7,140 bases of DNA, from NCBI GenBank assembly GCA_021202575.1, contig JAJQCU010000151.1:1-7140 (forward strand). The letters are read 5' to 3'. The notes under the pieces are model-generated. The model saw only the letters and a list, made by a program, of their open reading frames with translations, did not search any database and was not told where the DNA came from. The position numbers and the translations under genes were made by a program. Source of the DNA: Lachnospiraceae bacterium. Lineage in GTDB: Bacteria; Bacillota; Clostridia; Lachnospirales; Lachnospiraceae. Below, in pieces: positions 6,734-7,140 of this stretch (position 1 is its first letter; every line of letters begins with the position of its first letter).

Positions 6734-7140
6734 ATGGAAAAGAAAAAACTGATCATTCTGACCGGTCCCACCGCGGTGGGAAAGACCAGCCTTTCCATCC
6801 GCCTGGCAAAGGCAGTGAACGGAGCGATTATCTGCGCGGATTCCATGCAGGTCTACGAATATATGGACATCGGCTCCGCCAAAATCATGCCGGAGGAAAT
6901 GGACGGTGTGGACCATTATCTGGTCAACTGCCTGAAGCCCTGGGAGCCCTTCAATGTGGTCACTTTCCAGAAAATGGCGCGGCGGGCCATGGATAAAATA
7001 TACGGGTCGGGCAAAATTCCCATCCTGGTGGGCGGCACCGGCTGTTGTATCCCGGCTGGTTTATATGTTATTGATTTTAGTGAAAATGACGGTGCCGGCG
7101 CGTTCAGAAAAGCGCTGGAGGCAGTCGCCCGGCCCGATAA
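6734..7140 (+). CDS. miaA: tRNA dimethylallyltransferase MiaA, 5' part
   Basis: MiaA transfers dimethylallyl from its diphosphate to N6 of A37 in tRNAs reading UNN codons. The product is the substrate of MiaB, encoded at the other end of this window. About 135 residues are visible and the gene runs off the right edge; full-length enzymes have about 300-320. The start MEKKKLIILTGPTAVGKTS contains the P-loop (G11 to T18), followed by ADSMQVY at 35-41 and MDIGSAK at 44-50, all family hallmarks. GGTG is at 100-103. Directly after it the sequence is CCIPAGLYVIDF, where I would expect something close to FYIQALLYDIDF in clostridial MiaA, so several normally conserved positions differ although the frame stays open. 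The cause may be real divergence, decay or base errors. The gene follows mutL by 46 bases, probably in the same transcript. Confidence 0.9.
   Translation, partial: MEKKKLIILTGPTAVGKTSLSIRLAKAVNGAIICADSMQVYEYMDIGSAKIMPEEMDGVDHYLVNCLKPWEPFNVVTFQKMARRAMDKIYGSGKIPILVGGTGCCIPAGLYVIDFSENDGAGAFRKALEAVARPD

Noticed and set aside
6721..6996. 91-codon frame starting with GTG at the start of miaA
   Set aside because: It is out of frame with the clear MiaA P-loop and ADSMQVY motifs, and its translation is rich in Gly, His and Arg as expected for a shadow frame.

Overview
The window reads as a chromosomal housekeeping block from a Gram-positive anaerobe of the Clostridia, most likely a Lachnospiraceae member. 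Grounds for this are the gene order miaB-mutS-mutL-miaA on one strand, a MutL that carries the endonuclease motif found in bacteria without MutH, purine-rich Shine-Dalgarno sites, and the general look of the four proteins. The family assignment is an inference from remembered gene order and protein style, not from a search.

Layout: bases 1-139 are an unassigned edge with no recognisable gene. miaB (140-1633) encodes the tRNA methylthiotransferase. It overlaps mutS (1626-4280), the mismatch sensor, by 8 bases. A 214-base gap follows, of which about 178 bases (4289-4466) form one large imperfect palindrome with 26-base arms matching at 24 positions. mutL (4495-6687) encodes the mismatch-repair endonuclease. 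Its interdomain linker is long, acidic, relatively AT-rich and contains an in-frame 33-base tandem repeat. After 46 bases comes the 5' part of miaA (6734 to the window end), the tRNA dimethylallyltransferase.

Function: two pathways are interleaved. MutS and MutL detect and nick mismatched DNA, and both carry recognisable beta-clamp binding motifs. MiaA adds a dimethylallyl group to A37 of tRNAs that read codons starting with U, and MiaB then methylthiolates it to ms2i6A37. All genes point the same way with short spacings, so co-transcription is likely, with the palindrome as the one structural interruption.

Most of the window is ordinary. The points worth a second look are the palindrome between mutS and mutL, the MutL linker minisatellite, a cluster of unexpected residues just after the GGTG motif of MiaA near the window's right edge, and an open frame running into miaB from the left edge.
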